Source of the DNA: Fervidibacter canadensis
GTDB taxonomy: Bacteria > Armatimonadota > Fervidibacteria > Fervidibacterales > Fervidibacteraceae
Reading direction: 5' to 3'
Assembly (NCBI GenBank): GCA_041446545.1
Contig: JBGOEJ010000003.1
Coordinates: 1-64,000, forward strand
Length of the DNA stretch: 64,000 bases
Shown: piece by piece, positions 8,544-17,635 of the stretch
How the letters are laid out: the number at the start of each line of letters is the position of its first letter
Position numbering within the stretch: the first letter of the stretch is position 1
Position numbers and translations under genes: made by a program
The notes under the pieces: model-generated
What the model saw: only the letters and a program-made list of their open reading frames with translations
What the model was told of the DNA's origin: nothing
Databases searched by the model: none

Positions 8544-10325
8544 ATGGCGGTCGTCGCAGAGATGACGCGATTGAAAGTCGGCACGGTGGACGAAGTGCGG
8601 GAAAAAGGCGTGGTCGTCGTTGCCGGTCCCTATTGCCCTATCGCTGTCTTCTACCACGACGGGCAATTTTTCGCCGTTGACAACCGCTGCCCTCACATGG
8701 GCTTCCCATTGCACAAAGGTTCTGTGCAAGACGGCATTTTGACCTGCCCTTGGCATCATGCTCGCTTTGACCTTTCCAGCGGTTGCACCTTTGACCTTTG
8801 GGCGGACGATGTTCCGTCCTTTTCCGTTGAGGTGCAAGATGGCGAAGTGTTCGTTCTTGTTCCGCCCATTGATAGCGAAAGGATTCGTGCCCATTGGCTG
8901 CGCCGTTTGCGGGAAGGGATGGAGCACGGCTTGGATTTGGTCATCGCCAAAGCCGTCATCCATTTGTTGCATGCCAATGCCGATTACCGCGATTTGGTGC
9001 GAGTCGGTGCTGAGTTAGGGACACGCTACCGCAACAGTTGGGCATCAGGGATGACGATTTTGACGGCGATGGCAAATCTCGTCCCGTTGCTGCCGGCAGA
9101 AGAAGGGATGCGCGCCCTCTTTCATGGGCTTTCCCATGTCGCCAGCGACATCCAAGGACAAGCGACCCGCCGCGAGCGCCAACCCTTGGAAGGAAGCACG
9201 GCAACTTTGGAGCAACTGAAGCGATGGCTTCGCCACTGGACTTTAGTCCGCCATCGGGACGGCGCAGAGCGATGTTTGCTGACCGCCTTAGCGAACGGCG
9301 CTTCACCGACAGAGATTGCCGACTTGCTGTTCACTGCTGCCACCGACCGACCTTTTGCCGACGGCGGTCACTTGCTGGACTTTTGCAACAAAGGGATGGA
9401 ATTGCTGGAACTGATTGGATGGGAACTGGCGCCACAAGTTTTGCCGACCTTGACGACTCAACTGGTTTCCAGTCGCGGCGGCGAAGAGAGTAGCGCTTGG
9501 CGTTATCCCGTTGACCTTGTGGCGCTCCTTCGGGAAGCGGAGGAACGATTGCCCGAATGGCTGAAAGAAGGACAAGAGCGACGGAAAAACGGTCAAAGCC
9601 CGATGCCCGTCGCAAAGTTGGCGGCGGAGTTGCTGAGGGAGAACCCGCAGGACATTTTGGAAGCGTTGGCGGAAGCGACCCGAAAAGGGATGCCTCCGAC
9701 GGAGTTGAGCAAGGCACTTTGCTATGCTGCCGCTTTGCGCATCGCCCGCTTCGGTCAAAGCAACGAGTTCGGTGACTGGATCACCGTCCTGCACACCTTC
9801 AGTTACTGCAACGCCGTCCATCAAACCCTCAAGCGATTGGGCGATGGGGCGCCTTCGGAAGTGGTGCGGGCGGTGTGGCATGGGGCGATGGCGGTTTACC
9901 TTGACCGCTTCCTTAACATCCCACCCGAACCTTTACCGGGCGAGCGAAAACCACTGGACGATTTGCCGACTGACGGTGAAGAGTTGCGACGAGCCATTCT
10001 GGAAACTTGCGACCGAACGGGGCAAGACTTGACCGTTGCGGCATTGGCGGCTCGTTACCTGCAATTGGGTCACCCCGTTGAGCCCTTGATTGCCACGCTG
10101 GCACATTGCGTCTTGCGAGAAGATGCCGACTTCCACACCTTCCAGATGCTGGAGGCGGGCATCCGTCAGTTTCACGAGTGGGGAACGACAACGGAAGGGC
10201 AACACATCTTGGTTGCCACTGCCCGTTACATCGCTGCCCATGCGCCGACACAGCGTGCCAGCGAACAAACCTTCCGCATCGCTTGGCGGTTGCACCGAGG
10301 GGAAGCCCTTTACGAGGGGGAGTGA
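8544..10325 (+). CDS. Rieske [2Fe-2S] protein fused to a long helical domain
   Basis: 593 residues. The first 110 residues are a Rieske domain like those of small ferredoxin subunits and nitrite reductase NirD, with ligands in DNRCPHMGFPLH and LTCPWHHARFDL. The remaining 480 residues are predicted largely alpha-helical, without signal peptide or membrane segment, and I do not recognise a family with certainty. This part is rich in histidines within short motifs (ALFHGLSHVASD, GGHLLDFCNKG, LHTFSYCNAVHQ, FHTFQMLEAGIRQFHEW), which could form a metal site. GGGAGGTG precedes ATG 8544. It follows the ABC importer by 87 bp and converges on the DUF4340 gene. An oxidoreductase or redox-sensing role is inference. 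Confidence 0.8.
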   Translation: MAVVAEMTRLKVGTVDEVREKGVVVVAGPYCPIAVFYHDGQFFAVDNRCPHMGFPLHKGSVQDGILTCPWHHARFDLSSGCTFDLWADDVPSFSVEVQDGEVFVLVPPIDSERIRAHWLRRLREGMEHGLDLVIAKAVIHLLHANADYRDLVRVGAELGTRYRNSWASGMTILTAMANLVPLLPAEEGMRALFHGLSHVASDIQGQATRRERQPLEGSTATLEQLKRWLRHWTLVRHRDGAERCLLTALANGASPTEIADLLFTAATDRPFADGGHLLDFCNKGMELLELIGWELAPQVLPTLTTQLVSSRGGEESSAWRYPVDLVALLREAEERLPEWLKEGQERRKNGQSPMPVAKLAAELLRENPQDILEALAEATRKGMPPTELSKALCYAAALRIARFGQSNEFGDWITVLHTFSYCNAVHQTLKRLGDGAPSEVVRAVWHGAMAVYLDRFLNIPPEPLPGERKPLDDLPTDGEELRRAILETCDRTGQDLTVAALAARYLQLGHPVEPLIATLAHCVLREDADFHTFQMLEAGIRQFHEWGTTTEGQHILVATARYIAAHAPTQRASEQTFRIAWRLHRGEALYEGE

Positions 10326-10333
10326 AAAGCCCT

Positions 10334-12073
10334 TCACCGGAGCAATTCGTCGCCGTAGCGCTTGAGGTTGTCCAAGATGAACTTGGCTTTTCGGTAGACT
10401 TGATTTTCGCTGTAGTCGGAACTGACAAAGACGCTGTCTTGCTCCGTTTGTTTTCCGAACTTGACGGTGATGGTGCGGTTGCCCTTGAGTTTGATTTCGG
10501 CAGTCAGTTGAGGTTTGTCCAAGCCGTGCTCGGGTCGGGGTTTTTCGGCGACCCACTTGTCGGCTCGCAAACTCTCCAACTCAAAGAGGATGCTGTCCAC
10601 CGTCGCCCAATTAGCGCTTTGGTGTTTTGGTTCGGTCAACTCCCAGTGGCGTTCGCCCCGCTTGACCAAATGCACCCGTTTTTTGTCCCAACGCAGGATA
10701 ATCTCTTCGGCGTCATCGCGGTTGAACTTGACGACTTGCAAATCCCGCAAGTCGTCAGGCGACTTTTTCAGGTCATTGAGTAAACTGGCTCGGGCGCGAT
10801 AAATCGTTTCGCCTTCGCTGGTGCGCAAATAAGCGGCGTTTCCTTTGACGCTCAGCCAGAGGGCTTTGGGCGCCTTTCGCCCTTTCTCCCAAAGGCGCAA
10901 CTCCAATTGAGGTTTGTCCAAGCCATAGTCGGTAAGGCTTGCTGGCTTATCAACGAAGCCTTCCGCTTGGGCGCCTTCTAATGCCCAGAGGATGTCATCT
11001 ACGCGCCAAGTATCGGCAGGGACTTTGATGGGTTTGAGCATTTGCCAGCGGGTTTCTTTGCCTTCCCTGCGTTTGTGAACTTCAATTTCCGTCCCGTCGT
11101 AACGCATCGCCAAGCGCTCCACCTCGTCCTTTCGGAACACCAAAATCCGTTTGGAGCGCAAGTCAGCGGCGGTCTTACGGATGTCCTTCAAGTCAAAATC
11201 GTCCACGAGGACAACGGCAGGGAAGCGGGCGGAGCGGGCGTAGTAACGAGTCGTCTGAGTTTCGTGGCGCTTGCCGACGGTCAAAACCAACGGCTCTTTC
11301 CGACCCTTCAACCAAAGTTGCACTTGCAGGCTGGGTTTGTCCAGTTGGAAACTGACCAGTTGGGCTTGCTGAGGGCGCTCCACGACAAATTGGCGGGCTT
11401 GCAAGTTGGACAGGCGATCAAGGAGGGAGGTAATAGCGGCATTGTCTCCTGCCGTCCGAATGGGTTCTTTCAGTTGCCATTCTTCTTTACCCTTGCGCTC
11501 ACAGATGATGCGTCGGTCGGGATAAATCAATGCCAGTTTCGTCACCTTCTCTTTGCGGAAGACCAACAACCGCTTATCACGAAAGTCATCGGGCGATTTG
11601 TTGGCGTCGTCTAAAAGCCACGCCGTCAAGACGACGGGCTTACGCCAGCCTTCCACAAGGGCGTAAGCCTCCATTTTGTCGGGAGTTTTGTTGCCAAACT
11701 GGATGCGATAGGAGCGTCCTCGCCGGTCGTAGACGGTGAGGATGACGGTCGGATTGGCTAAGCCGTATTCGGGTTTCTTTTCGTCCAACTCCGTTTTGGT
11801 CGTCAAGTTTTTAAATCGGTTGAGGAAGCCCTCCATCGTCGTCGGGTCGGCGGGGGCTTTGACGGGCACTGTCAGCCACCAACTTTTGCCCTTCCGTTCC
11901 AAAACGAGGCGCTTAGGGGCTTGTTGGCGTCGGACTTCCACCTTCACGATGTCGTCAGGGTTGAGGTTCAGGACAAGTTTGCCCTGCACGATTTCGCCCC
12001 GCTCACGCCAGAGGGCATAAACGAGCAGGGCGACAAAGATGACGAACCAAAAAACAGCACCGCGCAACCGCAT
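10334..12073 (-). CDS. DUF4340 protein, four repeats, membrane-anchored
   Basis: 579 residues: one N-terminal transmembrane helix (GAVFWFVIFVALLVYALW) and then about four tandem copies of the DUF4340 unit. Each copy has an ERKGKxWWLTxP-like strand, a helical segment and a YGLxxP or LDKPxL element; the recurring linker is SPDDLRDxxLLVFRKDEV. The frame is open to 12262, but GAGGT seven bases before ATG 12073 fixes the start. DUF4340 genes commonly follow gldA-gldF-gldG in gene order, as here, and probably encode the periplasmic part of that export or gliding-type complex. Function is not established experimentally in this context. Confidence 0.88.
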   Translation of the reverse strand: MRLRGAVFWFVIFVALLVYALWRERGEIVQGKLVLNLNPDDIVKVEVRRQQAPKRLVLERKGKSWWLTVPVKAPADPTTMEGFLNRFKNLTTKTELDEKKPEYGLANPTVILTVYDRRGRSYRIQFGNKTPDKMEAYALVEGWRKPVVLTAWLLDDANKSPDDFRDKRLLVFRKEKVTKLALIYPDRRIICERKGKEEWQLKEPIRTAGDNAAITSLLDRLSNLQARQFVVERPQQAQLVSFQLDKPSLQVQLWLKGRKEPLVLTVGKRHETQTTRYYARSARFPAVVLVDDFDLKDIRKTAADLRSKRILVFRKDEVERLAMRYDGTEIEVHKRREGKETRWQMLKPIKVPADTWRVDDILWALEGAQAEGFVDKPASLTDYGLDKPQLELRLWEKGRKAPKALWLSVKGNAAYLRTSEGETIYRARASLLNDLKKSPDDLRDLQVVKFNRDDAEEIILRWDKKRVHLVKRGERHWELTEPKHQSANWATVDSILFELESLRADKWVAEKPRPEHGLDKPQLTAEIKLKGNRTITVKFGKQTEQDSVFVSSDYSENQVYRKAKFILDNLKRYGDELLR

Positions 12074-12131
12074 CGGCATCACCTCGGCATGCTTAGGGCA
12101 TGGGTGTGTGGGTGCAAGTGAGAAAAGGGTT

Positions 12132-12926
12132 TTAGGTTTGCATCCTTTTGCGCCACTGGTTGATGAGTTCTCTTGCCCATTCAGCATCTTCCGCCCGCAA
12201 GGGCGGTTCGGGGTCTCGCTCGTAAGGCAATCGGTAATCATAACCCGCCCGTTCGTAAACAACCCTAAAAACTGCCTGCAAATCTAAGGGCACATCAGGT
12301 TCACCCCACAAAAGCGGGACAGGAATGGTCGGCATCTTCTGCCGAACCGTCCACGCATACACTTCTGCCATCGGACGACGATACGAACGGCTGACGATGG
12401 CATAGTAATCGGCAGGAGGTAAAGGCTTTCCCATCGGCACCCGTTCTCCTTCCCGCAGCAAGTCCAACTCTATCAAGTGGGCATCACTGTTGAGGATGGC
12501 GTTGCGACGCTTGAGGTATTCGGTGCGACTGTCCCCTGGGCGCTTGTTGAAGGGCGAGAGCATTTCTATGACGGTCACGACCCTTTGGGTCGTCAATTCT
12601 CGGATTTCCAGAAAGTAGTGACGGACTTCTTCTACGACGGGCAAAGGGATGAGGACGGCGGAGGTCGTCTCCGTAAGGGTGACAACAGCGCCTTCCGTCC
12701 TCGGCGCTTCGGGCGAAGTTTGGGCAACGGAGACATCGGGACGGAGGCGTGGGGCTTCCGCATCCAGTGCCGTCAAGTAGACATAACGCTCTATGTGCAC
12801 CGCATAACGAGGACGGACTTTGGGGACGAGCGCTTCCTGAATGCCAGCGATGAAGAGATGGTGAAACTCTTGCCAACCTGCGGGCGCTTCCAAATATGGG
12901 TCCATGCCAGGAAAAGGTGACGGCAT
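12132..12926 (-). CDS. DUF4058 family protein
   Basis: 264 residues. The N-terminal MPSPFPGMDPYLE is a hallmark of DUF4058, with later conserved-looking stretches VVTVIEMLSPFNKRPG, YLKRRNAIL, HLIELDLLREGERV and DYYAIVSRSYRRP. The E-x-L-S-P-x-N-K context resembles a nuclease-like or Uma2-like fold, but no function is proven. GAGGTGAG precedes the ATG. The gene lies between a HicBA pair and DUF4340, splitting what is otherwise a gld operon, so it probably arrived together with the toxin-antitoxin genes. Confidence 0.85.
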   Translation of the reverse strand: MPSPFPGMDPYLEAPAGWQEFHHLFIAGIQEALVPKVRPRYAVHIERYVYLTALDAEAPRLRPDVSVAQTSPEAPRTEGAVVTLTETTSAVLIPLPVVEEVRHYFLEIRELTTQRVVTVIEMLSPFNKRPGDSRTEYLKRRNAILNSDAHLIELDLLREGERVPMGKPLPPADYYAIVSRSYRRPMAEVYAWTVRQKMPTIPVPLLWGEPDVPLDLQAVFRVVYERAGYDYRLPYERDPEPPLRAEDAEWARELINQWRKRMQT

Positions 12927-12946
12927 TTCTTCTCACCTCACCCGCG

Positions 12947-13173
12947 CTAAAGGGCACGGCGCAACACTTCAACGCTTATCCCTGCTTGCTTGAGGATGCT
13001 TTGAAGCGTTTTGGGTTTCAAGGTTTCACCTGAGTGAACGGGCACAGTGCAAGTTTTTCCCGTGACAGGGTTGTGCAAAGTGACATGGCTGCCCTTCTGC
13101 CGAATTTTTGAAAACCTAAACGCTCCAGTGCAGCGATGACCTGTTTTCCCGTAACCCTTGGTAACTTACCCAA
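12947..13173 (-). pseudogene. hicA: HicA-type mRNA interferase toxin, frameshifted
   Basis: Reading from TTG 13173 (GGTGAGG upstream), the product starts GKLPRVTGKQVIAALERLGF, typical of HicA. After FQK the frame runs into nonsense, while a different frame continues as IRQKGSHVTLHNPVTG and then PVHSGETLKPKTLQSIL to a TAG at 12949-12947. The break is at a run of five A on the coding strand (T5 at 13105-13109). One extra A would give an intact 75-residue HicA with the catalytic histidine in GSH. The gene overlaps hicB by 8 bp. It is either an inactivated toxin or a sequencing/assembly homopolymer error. Confidence 0.85.
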
Positions 13174-13459
13174 CTTTTGTCCTCACCTTCGCGGCAATTT
13201 CGGGTTGGACGGAAATTTTGAACACCATCACTTCGTCAGCATGGGTGAGATCAAGGCGAAGCATTTGGGTGTCAGGCGGGATATGCTCGCCTAAAGCCAC
13301 CAACGCTTCCAAATGACACTCAATCGCTTCTTTTGCCCGATCCAACGCTTGTGCAATTGTATCGCCTTGCGTAACGCATCCCTTTAGGGCTGGGACGGTT
13401 ACAGTGTAACCCCCGCTTTCGTTTCGTTCCAGAAGGACGGTGTAGGTCAGAGTTTTCAT
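13166..13459 (-). CDS. hicB: HicB-type antitoxin
   Basis: 97 residues with the HicB pseudo-RNase H fold: YTVLLERNESGGYTVTVPAL, then GCVTQGDTIAQALDRAKEAI and a helix-rich C terminus. HicB normally binds and neutralises HicA and represses the operon. Here hicB precedes hicA, the reverse of the classical E. coli order but frequent in other phyla. It follows gldG by 21 bp and so may be expressed from the gld promoter. Because hicA is frameshifted, hicB may now be a solitary antitoxin. Confidence 0.92.
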   Translation of the reverse strand: MKTLTYTVLLERNESGGYTVTVPALKGCVTQGDTIAQALDRAKEAIECHLEALVALGEHIPPDTQMLRLDLTHADEVMVFKISVQPEIAAKVRTKVG

Positions 13460-13480
13460 CTCCCGCCACCCCTTCAGCGC

Positions 13481-15022
13481 TCAACTTCGCCTCGTCCACC
13501 AAACGATGAGACCGCTGGTCAAGATTGTGAGAGGCAACACGATGACACTCCAAACGAAGGTGAAGATGGCTTGCTCGCGGCTCAAAAACAGCCGTTGGGG
13601 CGGTTCGTCTTTGGGCGGGATGTCCAAAAGGACATCTTCTTCGGCGAGCCAGTGAAGGCAGTTAGCGGCAAAGGGACCGTTGGAAAGGTTACGGATAAAG
13701 CGGTTGGTGCAAAAATCCGAGTCGGCTAAGACGACGGCGCGCATCTTGCGTTTGCTGTCGGTCGCTTTCTCGACAGCCGCCGCCAGGATGAAAGGACCAC
13801 TTTCCTCGTTTGGTTCTTTTTGGACAGCGCCCTGCAATTTCTCCTCCCGCCAACTGGACGGACTTGTTTCAATCAGTTCTGTCAGTGTCACGCCTGATGG
13901 GACATTGCTCTTGCGCTTGAGGGGGCGGGCGGTGACGAACAAGACGGCTTGGGTTGCTTGCCCTGCTTTTTGGAAGGGTTGGGTGATGTCGTGGGGACGA
14001 AAGCCGAAGGCGAAGATAGCGGCAGCATCCCCCAAGATGTTGTTAGCAGGTTCCACGACAGCGCCGACCTTCGTCTCTAAGCCCCATTCGTTCAGCCAGT
14101 CGGAAAAACCGGGGGCTGGGTCGGGTTCCAGCATCAAGAGCAATCGTCCACCCTTGTCCAAGTAGGCTTTGATGGCTTGCTTTTCTTGCGGGAGCAAATC
14201 TTGTTGAGCGCCAGCGATGACCAACACATCGCAATCTTTCGGGACAGTTTTTTCCGTCAGTAACTTCAATGCTTTCACTTGATAGTTGAGCCTCTCCAGA
14301 CCGCTCTTCAACATCCCGTAGCCTTCATCACCGAAGCCGTCGTAAGGGTGCTCGCCGTGTCCTTGCAGGAAGTAAATCGTCGGCTTTTTGTCCTTTGTGA
14401 CCTTGAGCAAGGCACCCGTGAATTCTTTCTCACCACCGAAACTGACCCGCTCTTTTCGTCCATCTGCCTCAAAGACTGTCACCCCTGTGCCCGTCACTTC
14501 ATATTGGCGAGCCAAAGCAGGTTCGCGGATAGGGTCAACGACCCGCACCTTGATCTTTGGGTTGGCGGCTTCATAACGCTTGAGCAAATCTCGCACCTGA
14601 ACGAACTCTTGAGTGTTCAAGTCGTAGAAAGCGACGACATTGACTTCCTTGTTGATGCTTCGGACGATTTTCAGAGTTTGAGGCGAAAGGGTGTGGCGTT
14701 TCGTTTTCGTCCAGTCCCAACTGGCGTTATGGCGGTCGGAGATGTAGACGAGGACTACAAGGGCGCCGACGAAAAAGACGCAACTGAGCAAGGCGTTCGT
14801 GCCCAGTCGCCCCCGCCGCGTCAGCAAATAACTCAAAAGGCTTTCCCAGTGAAGGGCTATCATCGCCAACCAAAGGAAAATGCCCGCACCGACCACGCTT
14901 GACCCCAGCCATTTCTTGTCAGGGCGGGCAAAGTGCAGGCTGAGCCCGACCACACAAAGGACAAAGCCGAACATGACAAGAACCATTGCGTTGGCTTTCG
15001 TGACCTCGCGCAATCGGCGCAT
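13481..15022 (-). CDS. gldG: GldG-like ABC-associated membrane protein
   Basis: 513 residues. Three transmembrane helices lie in the first 95 residues, followed by a long periplasmic region with the GldG/IFT52-like domain (residues about 115-440) and a final transmembrane helix ending WWTRRS. Recognisable stretches include SDRHNASWDWTKTKRHTLSP and YFLQGHGEHPYDGFGDEGYG, plus VLVIAGAQQDLLPQEKQAI. It forms, with GldA and GldF, an ABC-2-type complex known from Bacteroidetes gliding and from many non-gliding bacteria where the role is unclear. GAGGGTGATGG precedes the ATG. It is separated from gldF by 32 bp. Confidence 0.9.
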   Translation of the reverse strand: MRRLREVTKANAMVLVMFGFVLCVVGLSLHFARPDKKWLGSSVVGAGIFLWLAMIALHWESLLSYLLTRRGRLGTNALLSCVFFVGALVVLVYISDRHNASWDWTKTKRHTLSPQTLKIVRSINKEVNVVAFYDLNTQEFVQVRDLLKRYEAANPKIKVRVVDPIREPALARQYEVTGTGVTVFEADGRKERVSFGGEKEFTGALLKVTKDKKPTIYFLQGHGEHPYDGFGDEGYGMLKSGLERLNYQVKALKLLTEKTVPKDCDVLVIAGAQQDLLPQEKQAIKAYLDKGGRLLLMLEPDPAPGFSDWLNEWGLETKVGAVVEPANNILGDAAAIFAFGFRPHDITQPFQKAGQATQAVLFVTARPLKRKSNVPSGVTLTELIETSPSSWREEKLQGAVQKEPNEESGPFILAAAVEKATDSKRKMRAVVLADSDFCTNRFIRNLSNGPFAANCLHWLAEEDVLLDIPPKDEPPQRLFLSREQAIFTFVWSVIVLPLTILTSGLIVWWTRRS

Positions 15023-15054
15023 CCGCCATCACCCTCTCTCGGAAAAGTTCAAAG

Positions 15055-15840
15055 TCAGCGCCAGTGACGACTCCCCAGCGATTGAACGGCAAGGTAGAGG
15101 AAGGCAACGGTCAGAACCGAGAAAAAGAGGGCATCTTTGCTTTGAATGAGCCCTGCCGTGAAGTCTTGATAGCGGTAGTAAAGGGAAACCTTGCGACAGA
15201 TTTCGGCGAGCGTTCCCGTCCCTTCCGTTGGCCAGGTGATGACATACGCCAACAACAAAGTCCCGAAAGTTGCGAAGGCGGCGACGACTTGATTGTCGGT
15301 GAGGGATGACCAAAAGACACCGACCGCTGTCGCAGCGGCGCCAAAGAGGAGCAAACCAAGGTAAGCCGTCCAGTAAGGTCCCAAGTCCACCGTCCCGCCA
15401 GAAAAGCGATAGACGAGGTAGGGAACATAAAGCGTCAAGCCTAAAGCGACAACGAGCCAGAGGTAAGCCCCGAAAAATTTGCCCAACACTACTTGCCAAT
15501 CTGTCACGGGGGAGGTGAGCAGCAACTCTATCGTTCCCAATCGTCGTTCTTCTGCCAAAAGGCGCATCGTCACCATTGGCAAGACGATAAATAGGATGAC
15601 CGCCATGTTCCAAAACAAGTAGCGCAGGTCGGAAGTTTGACCGACACGCAGGAGGGCAAAGAAAAAGAAGCCTGCCCACAGTTCAAAGAACGCCAAGGTG
15701 ACATAAGCGACCCAAGAACTGAAGAGGCTTTTGACTTCCCGAAGGGCGATGGTGGCGGTGACTGCCAACCATTCGGCGAAGCGGCTCGCCATTTCCTTCG
15801 GTTTGACGGCGACGAACGCTTTTGCTGTCGCTTGCGCCAT
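15055..15840 (-). CDS. gldF: ABC-2 type permease GldF
   Basis: 261-residue inner-membrane permease with six predicted transmembrane segments. The ABC-2 family element LLAEERRLGTIELLLTSPVT between helices 2 and 3 is clear, and the length matches GldF. It pairs with the ATPase 22 bp upstream and with GldG downstream. Predicted to move an unidentified substrate, or to transmit force, across the inner membrane. Confidence 0.92.
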   Translation of the reverse strand: MAQATAKAFVAVKPKEMASRFAEWLAVTATIALREVKSLFSSWVAYVTLAFFELWAGFFFFALLRVGQTSDLRYLFWNMAVILFIVLPMVTMRLLAEERRLGTIELLLTSPVTDWQVVLGKFFGAYLWLVVALGLTLYVPYLVYRFSGGTVDLGPYWTAYLGLLLFGAAATAVGVFWSSLTDNQVVAAFATFGTLLLAYVITWPTEGTGTLAEICRKVSLYYRYQDFTAGLIQSKDALFFSVLTVAFLYLAVQSLGSRHWR

Positions 15841-15862
15841 TTCCCTTCGCCCCCTTTGCCCT

Positions 15863-16786
15863 TCATTCCTTTGTCACCAAGTTGACGAAGATGTCTTCCA
15901 AAGTCATCTCCTCACGGCGCAACTCCAACAGCCCCCAACCGTTCTGGACGACGAACTCAGCGACCCGTTCTCGGATGTCATTATCGGGAGGTGCTTCAAG
16001 GGCAAACAAGTTATCGCCGACCGCTTCCACCCGAAGGACGCCGTCCAACTGAGAGAAGGCACGCAAAGGCTGAGAAGGGGGACGAGCCAACCGCACCAAA
16101 ATCCGCTCACTTTGTTGCAGCCGTCGGGACAACCCTTCAGGGGTATCTTCGGCGACGATGCGTCCCCTGTGGATGATGAGCACTCGTTCGCAAGTCATGG
16201 AAACTTCGGGCAAGATGTGCGTGCTCAAGATGATGGTGCGTTCGCCCGCCATACTTTTGATGAGTTGGCGCACTTCCCGCACTTGCACGGGGTCTAACCC
16301 GATGGTCGGTTCGTCCAAGATGAGCACTTGCGGGTCGTGCACAAGGGCTTGGGCGATGCCGACCCTTTGGCGGTAGCCTTTGGACAAATGCCCGATGAGG
16401 CGGTCAGCGACTTGCGTTAGCCCGCACCGCTCCATCACATAGTCCACCCGCTCCCGCAAACTCCGTCGGGAAATACCTCGGATGCGTGCCATATAGCCCA
16501 AGTAATCACGGACGCGCATTTCGCCGTAAAGGGGCACCGTTTCAGGCAAGTAACCCGTGAGGCGGCGGACTTCCAAAGAGTTTTCCACGACATCGTAGCC
16601 CGCCACCTTGGCTGTGCCCGAAGTGGGGCTCAAAAAGCCAGTCAAGATGCGCATGGTTGTCGTCTTGCCCGCACCGTTAGGACCCAAAAAGCCCAAAATT
16701 TCCCCCCGACGAACATCAAAGGTGACCTCTTCTAAGGCTTTCACCTCGCCATAAAACTTCGTCAACCCGACGACCTCAATCATCAT
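15863..16786 (-). CDS. gldA: ABC transporter ATPase GldA
   Basis: 307-residue cytoplasmic ATPase of the ABC-2 exporter group. Walker A GPNGAGKTTTMRI, Q-loop YLPETVPLYGEMRVRDYL, signature LSKGYRQRVGIAQAL, Walker B VLILDEPTIGLDP and switch H in LSTHILPEV are all present. ATG 16786 is chosen because GGAGG sits six bases upstream; the frame is open further to 16852 without a ribosome-binding site. It is the first gene of the minus-strand operon gldA-gldF-gldG-hicB-hicA-DUF4058-DUF4340. Confidence 0.93.
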   Translation of the reverse strand: MMIEVVGLTKFYGEVKALEEVTFDVRRGEILGFLGPNGAGKTTTMRILTGFLSPTSGTAKVAGYDVVENSLEVRRLTGYLPETVPLYGEMRVRDYLGYMARIRGISRRSLRERVDYVMERCGLTQVADRLIGHLSKGYRQRVGIAQALVHDPQVLILDEPTIGLDPVQVREVRQLIKSMAGERTIILSTHILPEVSMTCERVLIIHRGRIVAEDTPEGLSRRLQQSERILVRLARPPSQPLRAFSQLDGVLRVEAVGDNLFALEAPPDNDIRERVAEFVVQNGWGLLELRREEMTLEDIFVNLVTKE

Positions 16787-16895
16787 CCTTCGCCTCCGCT
16801 TTGACGGGAGCGATGAAAAGATGAAGAAGGTTCCAACGGCAAGGCGTGTCACAATTTTAGCGCCCCCTCCTTAAGGCGGAAGGTGACGAAGAGAG

Positions 16896-17633
16896 ATGGC
16901 ACGGGAAGTTTTGTTGGAACGATTGACCCGTCGGGAATTTCGGGAACGGTTGCAACGGGGCGAATTGCAAGCCGCCATTATCGCCACCGGCAGCATTGAG
17001 CAACATTTGGAGCATTTGCCTTTTTGCCATGACACCCTCAGCGCCGCTTGGGTCGCCGAGCAAGTGGCTTACCGCCTCTTCCCCAAAGTCGTCGTCACCG
17101 TCCCCATCAGCATCGGCATTAGCGAGCATTGGATGTGGGCGCCCGGCACGCTGACAGCAAAGCCCGGCAGTTGGCTGGCGGTGCTCTTTGATGTAGCGGA
17201 ATCGTTGATGCGGCACGGTTTGCGAAGGGTGCTCATTCTCAACGGGCATGCAGGCAATGTCGCTCCCGTTCAAGGGGTCTTGCGCCAATGGCAACTTTAC
17301 TTTGCCCGCCAATTTCCTGAGAGCAATTTGCAATTCGCCAGTTACTGGGACTTCCTCCCTTCTGACTTCGCCCAGACAGTGTTGGCGACGAAACGAATGC
17401 CAGGGCACGCCCAAGAGTTTGAGACCTCCTTCGCCCTTCATGCCTTCCCCGACCTTGTCCGCCAAGACGCAATTGCCCATCAAGATGACCCTGAACCCGC
17501 TCAGGCGACCGCAGAGAAGGGACGACAATTGGCGGAAAGAGCCATCGCAGGGGTCATCGCTTTCCTGCAAGGAATGCTGGATGGCACAATTAGGATGCCC
17601 GTTGATAGAGCGATAAAGGCAGGTGACCCTTGA
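16896..17633 (+). CDS. Creatininase-family amidohydrolase
   Basis: 245 residues, the normal size for the creatininase/MftE/FAPy-deformylase superfamily of metal-dependent hydrolases. Metal-ligand motifs are recognisable: GSIEQHLEHLPFCHDT, GISEHWMWAPGTLTA, LILNGHAGN and GHAQEFETS. No substrate is implied by context; neighbours are tatA and sucC. GGCGGAAGGTGACGAAG lies upstream of ATG 16896. The 3' end is tightly packed against tatA. Confidence 0.88.
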   Translation: MAREVLLERLTRREFRERLQRGELQAAIIATGSIEQHLEHLPFCHDTLSAAWVAEQVAYRLFPKVVVTVPISIGISEHWMWAPGTLTAKPGSWLAVLFDVAESLMRHGLRRVLILNGHAGNVAPVQGVLRQWQLYFARQFPESNLQFASYWDFLPSDFAQTVLATKRMPGHAQEFETSFALHAFPDLVRQDAIAHQDDPEPAQATAEKGRQLAERAIAGVIAFLQGMLDGTIRMPVDRAIKAGDP

Positions 17634-17635
17634 AA

